Assembly (NCBI GenBank): GCA_963703855.1
Contig: CAVPFW010000005.1
Span: 157,186-221,185 of the forward strand
Source: AP-15 sp963703855
GTDB taxonomy: Bacteria; Pseudomonadota; Alphaproteobacteria; ATCC43930; CGMCC-115725
Length of the DNA stretch: 64,000 nt
Direction: 5' to 3'
The translations under genes were made by a program, and so were the position numbers. The notes beneath the pieces are model-generated. The model was given only the letters and a program-made list of their open reading frames with translations, was not told the origin of the DNA and made no database searches. Position 1 is the first letter of the stretch. Every line of letters starts with the position of its first letter. Shown here one piece after another: positions 28,473 to 36,509 of this stretch.

Positions 28473-29324
28473 ATGGATTTCGGCGCGGCGATGTTCTTCA
28501 GCGATTACTCGATGGGTCCGGGCGAGCTCGGCCGGGCCTTGGAGGCGCGCGGCTTCGAATCGGTGTGGGCACCGGAGCATTCGCACATCCCGAGCTCGCG
28601 GGCCACACCATTCCCGCAAGGCGGCGATCTGCCCAAAAAGTATTATGACGCGATGGACCCGTTCGTCACCCTGACCGCGGCGGCGATGGCGACCACGAGC
28701 TTGAAGATCGGGACCGGCGTCTGTCTCGTCGCCCAGCGCGACCCGATCCAGACCGCGAAGCTCGTCGCCTCGATCGACCAGCTCTCGGGCGGGCGGTTTC
28801 TGTTCGGGGTCGGCGGCGGCTGGAACGCCGAGGAAATGGCCGACCACGGCACCCGGTTCAAGACCCGTTTCAAGCTGATGCGCGAGCGGGTCGCGGCGAT
28901 GAAGGCGATCTGGACCGAGCCCGAGCCCGAGTATCACGGCGATCTGGTCGATTTCCCGAAGATGCGGGCCGGGCCAAAGCCGGCGCAGAAGCCGCACCCG
29001 CCGGTCATCGTCGGCGGCGCCTTTCCCTATGCGGCGCGGCGCGCGCTCGCCTATGGCGACGGCTGGGTCCCGCACGCCGGCCGGCCGCAATATGCCGACG
29101 TGACCGATTTTCTGCCGGAGTTCCGGCAGATGGCGGCCGAGGCCCGGCGCGGCCTCGATGCGGTCCCGGTGACCGTGTTTGGCGTCGCCGAGGATCTCGA
29201 TCGCCTGAAGCTGTACCGCGACCGCGGCATCGCGCGCGCCGTGGTCAGCCTGCCTTCGGCCAAGGCGGACGAGATCGTGCCGGCGCTCGACCGCTGGGCC
29301 GAGCTGATCCGCCGGGTCGGATAG
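28473..29324 (+). CDS. LLM-class F420/FMN-dependent oxidoreductase
   Basis: 283-residue LLM enzyme of the short, F420-like subgroup. Features: SVWAPEHSHIPSS, LKIGTGVCLVAQRDPIQTAK, LSGGRFLFGVGGGWNAEEM, PHPPVIVGGAFP. Start ATG 28473 with GGGGAAG upstream. It lies 40 bp after the cold-shock gene. A piece of its central region is repeated at 29528-29565, see the downstream fragment. Substrate unknown. Confidence 0.9.
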   Translation: MDFGAAMFFSDYSMGPGELGRALEARGFESVWAPEHSHIPSSRATPFPQGGDLPKKYYDAMDPFVTLTAAAMATTSLKIGTGVCLVAQRDPIQTAKLVASIDQLSGGRFLFGVGGGWNAEEMADHGTRFKTRFKLMRERVAAMKAIWTEPEPEYHGDLVDFPKMRAGPKPAQKPHPPVIVGGAFPYAARRALAYGDGWVPHAGRPQYADVTDFLPEFRQMAAEARRGLDAVPVTVFGVAEDLDRLKLYRDRGIARAVVSLPSAKADEIVPALDRWAELIRRVG

Positions 29325-29331
29325 GGCCGCT

Positions 29332-29570
29332 GGAACCTTTCGGTTGAGATCGAGAGCCGCCCGATCCCCACTCCGCAGAGCGGCGAGGTGCTGATCCGCG
29401 TCAAGGCGTTCGGGCTCAACCGTTCCGAGCTGTTCACCCGGCAGGGCCATTCGCCCGGCGTCAAGTTCCCGCGTATCCTCGGCATCGAGGCGGTCGGTCT
29501 TGTCGAGGAAGCGCCAGGAAACGAGTTCGGCGCGGCGCGCGCTCGCGTACGGCGACGGCTGGGCCCGAAG
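29332..29570 (+). pseudogene. Truncated zinc-type alcohol dehydrogenase/quinone reductase fused to an LLM fragment
   Basis: In one frame the DNA reads VEIESRPIPTPQSGEVLIRV, then AFGLNRSELFTRQGHSPGVK and FPRILGIEAVGLVEEAPG, the N-terminal domain of an MDR-family quinone oxidoreductase. The match stops near 29515. Bases 29528-29565 are then almost identical to 29031-29069 inside the preceding LLM gene. So it is a truncated gene joined to a small duplication. It has no start codon in context and is not functional. Confidence 0.7.
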
Positions 29571-29618
29571 CGGCCGGATGGGTGGGGCGAACAACGGATC
29601 GGGCCATAACCCGAGCGG

Positions 29619-30392
29619 CTACGCCGTGTAGACCCGGGCGGGGTCGAGATGGCGCAGCACCGCCAGCTCGGTTTCGCTCGGCGGCTCGGTGACCGGGAGG
29701 CCGGCGTCGGCCGTCAGCTCGAAGCCTGTGTTGGCCTGGACCTGCTCGGCGCTGACGCCGGGATGCAGCGCCAACAGCTTCATCTGCTTCGACCGCTCGT
29801 CGAAGCCGAGCAAGCCGAGATCGGTCACCACCCGGAACATGCCGCCGGCGACCAGCCCGGCCTCGCGCCGGCTGTCGCCGCCCGACCGAAAACCCGGGCT
29901 GGTGACAAAATCCACCCGTTCGACAAAGCGGCGCTTCTCGTGCTTCATCGCCACGATCATCTGGGTCAGGCTGGCGATGTCGTTGCCGCCGCCGGTGCCC
30001 GGCAGCCGCGTTGACGGGCGTCCGGGGTCGCCGATCAACGAGCTGTTGAGATTGCCGTACCGGTCGATCTGCGCGCCGCCCATAAACCCGACATCGACAT
30101 AGCCGCGCTGCAGCAGCAGCAATACGTCGGTGCTGCCGAGCACCATGTTGGCGCGCCTGGTGCAGCGCTGCTCGTTGGTCGAGGGCGGCAATTTGCCGGG
30201 CTCGACAAAGGCGCCGATGGTCCCGCCCTCGAACAGGATCGTCAGCCCGGGGCCGTGCAATCGCTGCGCCAGGGTCGCCGCCAACAGCGGGATGCCGACC
30301 CCGGCGAACACGACCTGCCCGTCGCGTAAGAGGCGCGCGCTCATCACCGCGAGCAGCTCGCTGGCGGTATGTTCGAGAGCGCTAGTCGTCAT
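29619..30392 (-). CDS. CoA-transferase subunit B (glutaconate/IpdB-like)
   Basis: 257-residue beta subunit of a family I CoA-transferase or the related ring-opening hydrolase IpdB. VFAGVGIPLLAATLAQ and LTILFEGGTIGAF (the EGG loop carries the conserved Glu) and GYVDVGFMGGAQIDRYGNLN are diagnostic. It overlaps subunit A by 11 bases, so both are made together. Substrate could be a dicarboxylic acyl-CoA or a steroid-ring intermediate; the window does not settle this. Confidence 0.88.
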   Translation of the reverse strand: MTTSALEHTASELLAVMSARLLRDGQVVFAGVGIPLLAATLAQRLHGPGLTILFEGGTIGAFVEPGKLPPSTNEQRCTRRANMVLGSTDVLLLLQRGYVDVGFMGGAQIDRYGNLNSSLIGDPGRPSTRLPGTGGGNDIASLTQMIVAMKHEKRRFVERVDFVTSPGFRSGGDSRREAGLVAGGMFRVVTDLGLLGFDERSKQMKLLALHPGVSAEQVQANTGFELTADAGLPVTEPPSETELAVLRHLDPARVYTA

Positions 30393-31335
30393 AGATGCTG
30401 TTGCCGCGCCGAGCGGCGTCGAGCAATTCCCCGAGCCCGAGCCGGTCGAGATACTCGGTCCACGATTTCGGGCTGTAGAAATAGCGCTCGAGATAGTCGC
30501 GCATGCCCTCTTCGGGGCCCTGCTTCAACTGGTCGGCATAATGGTCGAGGTGGCGGAACAACGGCTCGTAAAGTCCGTAGCATTCGTGCGGCGCCGAGCC
30601 GAACGGCACCTCGACGACCGCGTCGACGGCAAAGAACGCGATCTTGGTGCGGTCGGGGCTGCGCCGGATCTGGTCGTTCGAGACGATGCGCTCCGTGGTC
30701 AGGATCACCCGGTTCGCCGCCAAGGCGAGATCGAGGTCCATGAACGGCAGCCCGTCGATCTGCGCGTTGCCGTAGGGGTCGCAGCGCTGGACGTGGATCA
30801 GCGCAAAATCGGGGTTCAATGCCGGAACCAGCACCAGCTTCTCGCCGGTGAACGGGCAGTCGATCACCCTCGTATCCGGCAATTGCGCGATCACATCCGA
30901 GCCCATCATCGAGCGCAGCGGCAGAAACGGCACGCCCATCGCGCCGGCGCGAAAGCGCAGTCCGACCGCCATGTGGCTCCATTCCTCGAAATGCGCGCGG
31001 CTCGATTCGGTGTAAAGCCGCATGATCCGCGAGACGCCCCAAACGATGCCGAGGCTGAACCAGCTCGTCAGGATGTGCCGGCTCGCCCCCGAGGCGAACA
31101 GCAATTCGCCCTCGCTCGAGGTGATGCCGCGCGAGCAGTGGAGGTCGCGGCGGCCGGCGCGGATCAGGGCCCAGATCATCGCCATCGGCGTGCGCGACAA
31201 GGTGCTGCCGCCGATCCCGACCGAGGCGCCGTCGGGGACCAGGGCCGCGGCCGCTTCGAGCGACACGACCTTTTCGCGCAAGCTGCGGTCGCGATCTGCG
31301 GTGCGCCGGCGAAGCTCGGTATAGGCGATGGTCAA
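30382..31335 (-). CDS. CoA-transferase subunit A (glutaconate/IpdA-like)
   Basis: 317-residue alpha subunit. VPDGASVGIGGSTLSRTPMA is the usual N-terminal glycine loop, followed by a long family-typical body (SRIMRLYTESSRAHFEEWSH, VQRCDPYGNAQIDG). Start TTG 31335 is chosen: its TTGA overlaps the stop of the PLP-enzyme gene and GGAG is 7 bases upstream; the frame to 31419 is open but unconserved. Works with subunit B. Confidence 0.88.
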   Translation of the reverse strand: MTIAYTELRRRTADRDRSLREKVVSLEAAAALVPDGASVGIGGSTLSRTPMAMIWALIRAGRRDLHCSRGITSSEGELLFASGASRHILTSWFSLGIVWGVSRIMRLYTESSRAHFEEWSHMAVGLRFRAGAMGVPFLPLRSMMGSDVIAQLPDTRVIDCPFTGEKLVLVPALNPDFALIHVQRCDPYGNAQIDGLPFMDLDLALAANRVILTTERIVSNDQIRRSPDRTKIAFFAVDAVVEVPFGSAPHECYGLYEPLFRHLDHYADQLKQGPEEGMRDYLERYFYSPKSWTEYLDRLGLGELLDAARRGNSIYDD

Positions 31336-32825
31336 CCCCGATCTCCACATCCGGCGGCGGCATTGAACTCGGCGATCAGCGCGTCCAGGGCCGGAAGGCT
31401 TTCCCGCAGCTCTCGCCAAAAGCCTTGCCCGCGCCGGCGCTCAAAGGCGTCGAGCGCAACGCCCTGCTGCTCGACCCAGGTATAATAGCCGAGGTTGAAG
31501 ATGCGCGAGCGCTCGCCGTGGGTCAATTCGAGCACGTCGCTGTCGGCAATGCCGAGCAGGTGCTGGCCGAAAATCTCGCCGGCGTTGACGGCGTCGAAGC
31601 CGTCGGGGTAGCTCGCATCAAGAAGCTTGCGGCGTTCGCTGCCGTAGAGTGCGGCACTGTCTGTCGCCACGGTGACGACGAGGTCGTCGTCGCCGAGCTC
31701 GAGACGCTTCGCGGTCTTGATCGCGGCGACCAGGTTGGCGATCCCCGACAAGCCGAGGAGGCTCAGCCCGCCGACGATGTTGCGATCGATCCGGCGCCGG
31801 GCCGACAGATAGGATCGCCCGATCTCACTGTTGAACAACAGGTCGAGCGCCCCGGTGCTGCGGTCCGACACCCCGACCACGATGTCGGTGTTCATGACGT
31901 TGTGGATCAGCGGCACGTGCTTGTCGCCGATGCCCTGAATGTTGTGCTCGCCAAAGCCGTTGCGCAGCAGGGTCGGGCATTCGCTGGCCTCGACGGCGAC
32001 GATACGGGCATCGTGTCTCTCCTTGAGGCAGTCGCCCGCCGCCAAGGTTCCGGCCGACCCCGAGGCGGCGACGAACGCGGCCAGCCGCAGCCCCGGCCGG
32101 GTCGCCCGGACCGCGTCGAAGACATGCGCCAGCGCCGGCCCGGTGCAGGCCCAATGGGCGAGGTAATTGCCGAACTCGGCGAACTGGTTGAGGACGATAT
32201 TGCTCGGATCGCGCGCCAGCTCGGCGCAGCAATCGTAGATCTCCTTGACGTTGCTCTCCGAGCCCGGGGTTCGGATGATGTCCTCGGGCCGGCCGACCCA
32301 TCCGCGCAGCCAGTCGAAACGCTCCTCGCTCATGCCCTGCGGCAAGACCGCGATGCCGCGGCAATCGAGGATACGGGAAATCGCGATCCCGCCGCGGCAA
32401 TAGTTCCCGGTCGACGGCCACACCGCCCGGTGATGCTCGGGGTCGAACCGGCCGGTCACCAGGCGCGGGATCAGGCAGCCATAGGCCGCCAGCACCTTGT
32501 GGGCGCCGATCATCGGAAATCGGTTGCCCAGCATCACCGCGATCGGGGCGCGCACCCCGGTCAGCGCCGATGGCAGCACCAGATGCGCCGGGGTCATGGC
32601 CAGGCCTCGGCGCGAGCGGTCGTTGTGCCAATGCACCCGATAGAGATTGGCGGGGTCGGGCCGATCGGGGTCGACCGACCGAAGGGCGGCGATGCGTGCC
32701 TCGGCAATCGTCGCCGGATCGGCGAGCTCGGCGAAACGCGGCAACCGCACACCCGCCCGGCCCAGCCGCCGCGCCGCGCGATCGCGGACCCCGCGGTCGA
32801 AAACAGTGGTTCCGAGCCCGTCCAT
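31332..32825 (-). CDS. PLP-dependent lyase/synthase (cysteine/threonine synthase fold)
   Basis: 497-residue fold-type II PLP enzyme. The Schiff-base lysine is in MIGAHKVLAAY (near residue 109); PSTGNYCRGGIAISR is the substrate/phosphate loop; ATDSAALYGSER near the C-terminus binds the pyridine. It is longer than O-acetylserine sulfhydrylases, with about 60 extra N-terminal residues. It is first of an operon with the CoA-transferase subunits (TTGA overlap). This link suggests a beta-elimination or -replacement step in a catabolic route that yields a CoA ester. Confidence 0.85.
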   Translation of the reverse strand: MDGLGTTVFDRGVRDRAARRLGRAGVRLPRFAELADPATIAEARIAALRSVDPDRPDPANLYRVHWHNDRSRRGLAMTPAHLVLPSALTGVRAPIAVMLGNRFPMIGAHKVLAAYGCLIPRLVTGRFDPEHHRAVWPSTGNYCRGGIAISRILDCRGIAVLPQGMSEERFDWLRGWVGRPEDIIRTPGSESNVKEIYDCCAELARDPSNIVLNQFAEFGNYLAHWACTGPALAHVFDAVRATRPGLRLAAFVAASGSAGTLAAGDCLKERHDARIVAVEASECPTLLRNGFGEHNIQGIGDKHVPLIHNVMNTDIVVGVSDRSTGALDLLFNSEIGRSYLSARRRIDRNIVGGLSLLGLSGIANLVAAIKTAKRLELGDDDLVVTVATDSAALYGSERRKLLDASYPDGFDAVNAGEIFGQHLLGIADSDVLELTHGERSRIFNLGYYTWVEQQGVALDAFERRRGQGFWRELRESLPALDALIAEFNAAAGCGDRG

Positions 32826-32932
32826 GCTGCGGCCCTCAGCCCGCCGCCGGCCAGGGGGGAGGGATCCGCGTCATTGGGCCAGCGGCGGCCAGCCCGCTGC
32901 GGGCTCGGCGCGATCGCGTCCGCCCGGAGCGG

Positions 32933-33670
32933 CTATTTCATCCCCAGCTGCCGGCCGGCCGGGCTGCAGCCGCTGCAATGGGCGAGGGTGAAGGTGACCT
33001 TGCCGCTGTCGTCGTCGACGATGAACATGACTGGCACGCCCTGGCGGTCCAGCCAGACGGTGTAGCGGGTGCTGCCGTCGACCTCGTACTTTTGCGAGCG
33101 GACGGCTCTGCCGTCGATGGTCACCACGGTGTCCTCGCCGCCGCTGACGCGAACCCGTTCGACCCGGCCGGTATCCGGCCGCATCATCGCATTCGCGGCC
33201 AGGAAATTGGACGACCACGGGTTGGCCGGATGAATCGTCGCTGGTGCGGTGATCGTGCCTTGCGGCGAGGAAATCACAAAGCTGTTGCCGCGCGCCTCGC
33301 CTTTGACGACGGTCGATTGGCTCCCCTTGCTGGTGACCCCTTGAAACGCGACGAGCCTGTTCCCCTCCCAGCGCTCGGTGCGCTCCGCATCCTCGCGGTA
33401 CAGCTTGATGCCGAGCATGGTGACCTCGAAATGCGCGCGGGTCAGCACCGTGGTTCCGTTGCTGGTGGGCTCGACCGTGTTGATGTAGGTGCCGATGTCG
33501 CCGTAGACCGAATGCGTCACCCGGTAAGCGAGCTGGAGCGGCGACGTCGCGGCGGCGGCGAGGCTGCAGGCCAGGCCAAAGGCGAGGATCGCTGCTGCCA
33601 CGGCAACGGTCAGCACGCCGGCGCATCGAGCCGGCCCACCGCTGCGCGAGCTGATGTTGCGCTCGATCAT
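32933..33670 (-). CDS. DUF6134 family exported protein
   Basis: 245-residue protein with a signal peptide (AVAAAILAFGLACSLAAAAT). The body (LQLAYRVTHSVYGDIGTYIN, YTVWLDRQGVPVMFIVDDDS) fits the DUF6134 beta-rich family of periplasmic proteins of unknown function. Start ATG 33670 is preceded by a GGGGGAG ribosome site. Four Cys including CSGC near the end. Stands alone. Confidence 0.82.
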   Translation of the reverse strand: MIERNISSRSGGPARCAGVLTVAVAAAILAFGLACSLAAAATSPLQLAYRVTHSVYGDIGTYINTVEPTSNGTTVLTRAHFEVTMLGIKLYREDAERTERWEGNRLVAFQGVTSKGSQSTVVKGEARGNSFVISSPQGTITAPATIHPANPWSSNFLAANAMMRPDTGRVERVRVSGGEDTVVTIDGRAVRSQKYEVDGSTRYTVWLDRQGVPVMFIVDDDSGKVTFTLAHCSGCSPAGRQLGMK

Positions 33671-34078
33671 GATTTCTCCCCCTGGTCAGGTGCCGGCCAC
33701 AATACGAAAAGGCCGCTCTCACCCCAAGAGTTCCGCTGAATCACCTGATCCCGATCGCAGGATATCGCTCCGTCCTGCGCGCTTCAAAGGAAATATCCAG
33801 CAGGAGGCCGGCTCGGCCGTCATCGCCGGTGCCCTTGGCGTGGGGAAATGACTTCGGCACCGTCGGCAATGGTCCGTCAAAGCCGGGACGGCGACGGCCT
33901 GACCTTCGCGGGGCTCAAGGTTGTGTTGTCCGGTATTCCGGCATCGCGGGAGTTATATTCGTCGAGGCAGTGCGGCGCGTTGACTTCGGAATGGGCCCAG
34001 AAGCGGCTCGCGCCGTGCCTGTCGCGATTTACGCTTCGATGCTGTGCCGCCGGGCAAAGCGCTCGGGCACGCCGCGCG
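33671..34078. other. Intergenic region, nothing recognised
   Basis: 408 bases between the DUF6134 gene and the end of the reductase gene. Open frames exist (e.g. at 33829-34296 on the plus strand) but read as antisense shadow or low-complexity sequence. No repeat or RNA gene seen. Confidence 0.55.
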
Positions 34079-35032
34079 TCACCCGCCTGCGCCGGCCTCG
34101 CCGCGGACGGTCTTGGCGACCTCCTTTTGCCGATCGAATTCCTGCCGCCGGCGCTGGATCTCTGCCGGCGACAGGCGCTCGATGTTGCAGTAGTCGAGCT
34201 TCCATGACGGGTCGTCGCTCCAGCGCAGCGGGGACTGCACGGTGGTCCGCGCCGCCGGCGCCGTTTCCAAGGTGCGCAAGGCGAGCTCCAGGGTAGCGGC
34301 CTGCGATTGCGGGTCTCTCGGCCGCCCCGCCGCGTTGCCGAGCGGGAAATCGCTGAACAGAAAGCGCGGCACGCCGCAATATTCGACGATGTCCTTGGCG
34401 CAGCCCATGACGATCGTGGAAATGCCGTTCGCTTCCAAGTGCCGGGCGGCCAGGCTCACGGTCTGGTGACACACCGGTCAGTTGGCGACGAGGATCGCGG
34501 CATCGACCCGATCGGCGCGGCAGCGCGCCAAGAGCTCGGGGCAGTCCTTGTCGATGGTGGTGCGTCGGCTGCGGTTGGTCGGCACGCCGTGAAAGCGGGG
34601 CGCCACCTCGCCGATCCGGCCCGCCGCGGCCGCGCGCCGCAGCTGCGGCAACGGGAACCACGTGCTGCTGTCCTCGGCGGTCGTATATGCCCGGTCGTAG
34701 GCGACGTGAGAGATCCGCAGATCGTGATCGACCGCGGCGTCGCCCGAATAGACGTCATAGAATTTGGCGGCGGCGTTGTAGGGCGCGCCCGGCCCCTGGT
34801 CGCCCTTGTCCGGCTGGTGGGGCGCGGCGGTGGTGACCAGCGCGACGCGGCACTCGGCGAGCGGTTTCGTCAGCCTTTGAAACGGCGCCGCGGCGTAATG
34901 CGCCCAGCGATAGGGCGCCCCGTAGCCGAGCGCCCGATAATAATCCCGGACCCGCTGCATGTAGGGGATCGGCACGTCATGCTCGGGGGCGAGCCCGGCA
35001 TCCGCGTTCGCCGGTCTGATCTGGGCGCTCAT
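34079..35032 (-). CDS. PrdB/GrdB-like reductase subunit with in-frame UGA: candidate selenoprotein
   Basis: 318 codons from ATG 35032 (AGGAGG 7-8 bases upstream) to the stop at 34079, with one in-frame TGA at 34480-34478 (codon 185). Both sides are one conserved protein: the N-terminal part (KGDQGPGAPYNAAAK, DHDLRISHVAYDR, AAILVAN) and the C-terminal part (PVCHQTVSLAARHLEANGI, FLFSDFPLGNAAGRP) continue without frameshift. From memory of Clostridium D-proline reductase PrdB, the segment AGUGTCHRT aligns here as ANUPVCHQT, so the UGA falls on the catalytic selenocysteine and the UxxC pair is kept. The upstream amidohydrolase gene ends 20 bp before this start. If UGA is a plain stop the product is a 184-residue fragment lacking the active site. 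Substrate unknown; the name describes homology only. Confidence 0.8.
34435..34466 (-). promoter_or_regulatory. Possible bacterial SECIS stem-loop after UGA185
   Basis: Hand folding of the mRNA 12-43 nt after the UGA gives CCAG paired with TTGG (one G.U), an internal bulge, GT/AC, a two-base bulge, then GCC/GGC closing a nine-base loop TGGCCGCCC at nt 26-34. Bacterial SECIS elements have the apical loop about 16-37 nt after UGA, with a G in the first two loop bases; both hold here. The stem is short and bulged, so this needs a proper fold. Confidence 0.4.
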
Positions 35033-35052
35033 CTGGGCCTCCTTTCGCCGCA

Positions 35053-36015
35053 TCAGTGGGGAAAGCCGAACAGCTGGTGGGCGTTGTGGTGCAAAATCTT
35101 GTCGAGATCGGCCTGGGGCAGCCCGAGCCGCTCGATATAGGCGAAGGTTTCCTTGTAGGCCTCGTAATCCTGCAGCACCGGATAGTCGCTGCCGGTCACC
35201 AGATGATCGGCACCGAAGGCTTCGAGCGCGCAGGCGAAGGCTGCCTTCGAGCCGTAGCACACGGTGTCGTACCAGAACTTCTTGGCGGTGACGCTCGGCG
35301 CCTCGGCGAGGTTGGGGTGGTCGCGCTGGCCCTGCTGGTCGAGGCGATTCAACAGCATCGGGATCGGCCCGCCGAGATGTGGGACGATGAAGCGGATCCT
35401 CGGGTATCTGTGCGGGATCTGCTTGGCGATCATGTGCAGCACGAAGGTCGCGTCCTCGAGCGAGGTGCCGACCGAGCCCGTGTAGCCGTAATCGGTAATG
35501 AACGGCGAGCAGATGCCGGTCACCGCGGGGTGGACGAACAGGATCGCGCCGCGCCGGTTCATCTCGGCGTAGATCGGCTCGAACTCGGTCTCGGCGACCG
35601 ACCGGCTCAGACACGAGATGTGCATGTTGACGCCCACGCAGCCCAGTTGGTCGAGCCCGCGCTCCATCTCGCGCAGCGCGTCGTCGATATGCGGCAAGGG
35701 CAGCATGACGTAGGAGGCGATCCGCTGCGGATAGCGATGCGCCAAATCGGCATAGCCGTCGTTCAGCATGCCGACCGCTTTGACGCATTCCGCCCGGTCG
35801 GCGAGATAGGGTGGGCGATGCGGCGACAGCACCTGCCTCTCGACCCCGGCCGCGTCCATCAGCTCGAGCCGCCCGCTGATGTCGGTCGGCGAATCCGACA
35901 CCGGGTGACGGGCGATCCCTCGCTTTACCGGCACGCCGACCCGTGGCGGGAACCTGTCGCCCATAAAGTCGCTGAAGTTCTTCGGAATGTAATGCGCGTG
36001 GACATCGACGATCAT
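35053..36015 (-). CDS. Amidohydrolase family protein (ACMSD-like metal-dependent hydrolase)
   Basis: 320-residue member of the amidohydrolase-2 superfamily, TIM-barrel metal enzymes that hydrolyse or decarboxylate. N-terminal metal site VHAHYIP (His 6 and 8), ILFVHPAV, FIVPHLGGPIPMLLNRL and the Asp in LVTGSDYPVLQDYEAYK are the metal/catalytic segments. Related to ACMSD and gamma-resorcylate decarboxylases. Start ATG 36015 matches the family. Operonic with the candidate selenoprotein downstream, so it may act on the same compound. Confidence 0.9.
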   Translation of the reverse strand: MIVDVHAHYIPKNFSDFMGDRFPPRVGVPVKRGIARHPVSDSPTDISGRLELMDAAGVERQVLSPHRPPYLADRAECVKAVGMLNDGYADLAHRYPQRIASYVMLPLPHIDDALREMERGLDQLGCVGVNMHISCLSRSVAETEFEPIYAEMNRRGAILFVHPAVTGICSPFITDYGYTGSVGTSLEDATFVLHMIAKQIPHRYPRIRFIVPHLGGPIPMLLNRLDQQGQRDHPNLAEAPSVTAKKFWYDTVCYGSKAAFACALEAFGADHLVTGSDYPVLQDYEAYKETFAYIERLGLPQADLDKILHHNAHQLFGFPH

Positions 36016-36263
36016 CAGGCGTTTCCCTCTTCGGAGAATTTTGGCATGCCGACAGCCGGCCTCTCGACCAGGCCCCCGGACAACGCGGCGTTGCGCGTTA
36101 GGGTAAAGTCGCCGCGCCGGCCAGGCAACTGCGCGCTCGCGGGCAACCGCTTGATCCTCCTCGGCCAGGGCCGCGCTGCACGGCCCGGCGGCGGGACAGA
36201 GGCCCTGGCTGCGCTGCGAGCGCGCCGGCAGCATTCTTGCAATCGCGGAGGCGCCTGCCCAAC

Positions 36264-36500
36264 ATGCCTCATACGTCGATGCAAGAGAGCGCCGGGGTGA
36301 GGTTCACCGAGATCAACCTGTTCGGCGTCTACGTCGCGCCGATCTCGTTGATGATGGCGGCGGCCTGGGTGATCATGATCGGGCTGCGCCGGGTCGCGGC
36401 GCGTTTCGGCCTGTTGCGGTACGTCTGGCACCCGGCTCTGTTCGTTTTTGCGGTCTACGTGATCATGCTCTCGTCGATGGTGCTTCTCGCCGCGCGCTGA
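36264..36500 (+). CDS. aaeX: DUF1656 small membrane protein (AaeX-like)
   Basis: 78-residue inner-membrane protein with two predicted spans (VYVAPISLMMAAAWVIMIGL and ALFVFAVYVIMLSSMVLLAA). EINLFGVYVAPI is the DUF1656/AaeX hallmark. These sit next to HlyD-type AaeA and the FUSC-type exporter AaeB. Start ATG 36264 has GGAGGCG upstream; 36279 is possible. AaeA follows after 9 bp. Confidence 0.82.
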   Translation: MPHTSMQESAGVRFTEINLFGVYVAPISLMMAAAWVIMIGLRRVAARFGLLRYVWHPALFVFAVYVIMLSSMVLLAAR

Positions 36501-36509
36501 GGGTCGCCG

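Noticed and set aside
34079..34474. Separate 131-residue gene starting GTG 34474
   Set aside because: It is in frame with the upstream part across the TGA, lacks a ribosome site, and both halves match one family, so the UGA-containing single gene is preferred.
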